DNA of 64,000 bases from contig CAVSAJ010000003.1 of assembly GCA_963725895.1 (NCBI GenBank), forward strand, positions 1,438,944-1,502,943, written 5' to 3'. Positions 63,876 to 64,000 of the stretch are shown here, piece after piece (position 1 is the first letter of the stretch; every line of letters starts with the position of its first letter). Made by a program: the position numbers and the translations under genes. Source of the stretch: Bog-473 sp963725895. Its GTDB lineage: Bacteria > Actinomycetota > Acidimicrobiia > Acidimicrobiales > RAAP-2. Under the pieces are notes generated by a model that was not told the DNA's origin, did not search any database, and saw only the letters and a list, made by a program, of their open reading frames with translations.

Positions 63876-64000
63876 TTACCGGCTGTCCGAGCCCACCAGG
63901 AATGCCAGATCGACGAGCCTGTTGGAATAGCCGGTCTCGTTGTCGTACCAACCCAAGACCTTGACGAGGTTGCCCTGGGCCATGGTCAGCTTCGAATCGA
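63876..64000 (-). CDS. gap: Glyceraldehyde-3-phosphate dehydrogenase, C-terminal end (partial)
   Basis: The minus strand reads SKLTMAQGNLVKVLGWYDNE, then TGYSNRLVDLAFLVG and a TAA at 63876-63878. The W-Y-D-N-E-x-G-Y-S-N-R sequence is the signature end of GAPDH. The gene runs out of the window. A Thr replaces the usual Trp after the Glu (NETGYS), as in many actinobacteria and cyanobacteria. Confidence 0.9.
   Translation of the reverse strand, partial: DSKLTMAQGNLVKVLGWYDNETGYSNRLVDLAFLVGSDSR

Noticed and set aside
1..64000. CRISPR array, rRNA, or complete insertion sequence
   Set aside because: No regularly spaced short repeats, no rRNA-like sequence and no transposase or integrase coding region were seen.

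Overview
The window is high-GC DNA from an actinobacterium, probably an uncultured soil or sediment member of the Acidimicrobiia or a relative (inferred from gene content; no rRNA or complete tRNA gene is present). Lineage pointers are an arabinan-precursor set (UbiA-type DPPR synthase, DprE1, DprE2), two WS/DGAT acyltransferases, GTP-type PEPCK, and repeated GGGAC-N4-GTCCC palindromes like the mycobacterial DosR/DevR box.

Layout. 0-6.5 kb: the tail of an ATP-dependent DNA ligase, a small membrane protein, an AidB-like acyl-CoA dehydrogenase, remnants of a LuxR regulator and an EAL protein, a ferritin-like gene and an amidohydrolase. 6.7-17 kb: a two-component system, a flavin/haem/Fe-S electron-transfer set (ApbE, ferric-reductase-like membrane protein, NuoF-like protein, ferredoxin), a phosphodiester glycosidase, and ubiA-dprE1-dprE2. 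Nearly every gene in this block is broken by single-base frameshifts. 17-27 kb: acetyltransferase, pckG, a six-subunit energy-converting-hydrogenase-related (Ehr) complex whose large subunit lacks all four NiFe-ligand cysteines, and an ArsR regulator, matching the gene set of M. tuberculosis Rv0081-Rv0087. 27-42.6 kb: thiolase, DUF167, two WS/DGAT genes, alpha/beta hydrolase, DUF4389, TetR, cupin, a cNMP-binding protein, a hydroxyisobutyrate-dehydrogenase-type gene, aldo/keto reductase, transketolase and class I aldolase. 43-48 kb: CtpF-like P-type ATPase divergent from a DrrAB-type ABC exporter. 48.4-53.3 kb: a nickel CO dehydrogenase cluster (cooF, cooS, cooC, NAD/FAD oxidoreductase). 53.6-61 kb: a nine-gene, end-to-end overlapping operon for a group 3b NiFe hydrogenase. 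61-64 kb: CoA-disulfide reductase/rhodanese fusion, a small ORF and the 3' end of a GAPDH gene.

Two structures cut across the gene list. First, a dispersed repeat of about 150-190 bp occurs six times, always on the + strand, plus one head-only fragment. It starts with a palindrome resembling a tRNA D-arm and ends with the anticodon-loop-to-3'-end half of tRNA-Gly(GCC). It separates the functional blocks. Second, five perfect and several near-perfect GGGAC-N4-GTCCC palindromes lie in intergenic DNA upstream of the ferritin-like gene, amidohydrolase, WS/DGAT pair, P-type ATPase/ABC exporter, CO dehydrogenase cluster and the CoA-disulfide-reductase/small-ORF region. This resembles a DosR-type (hypoxia/CO/NO) regulon and gives the window a common theme: redox balance and energy conservation from CO and H2 under low oxygen.
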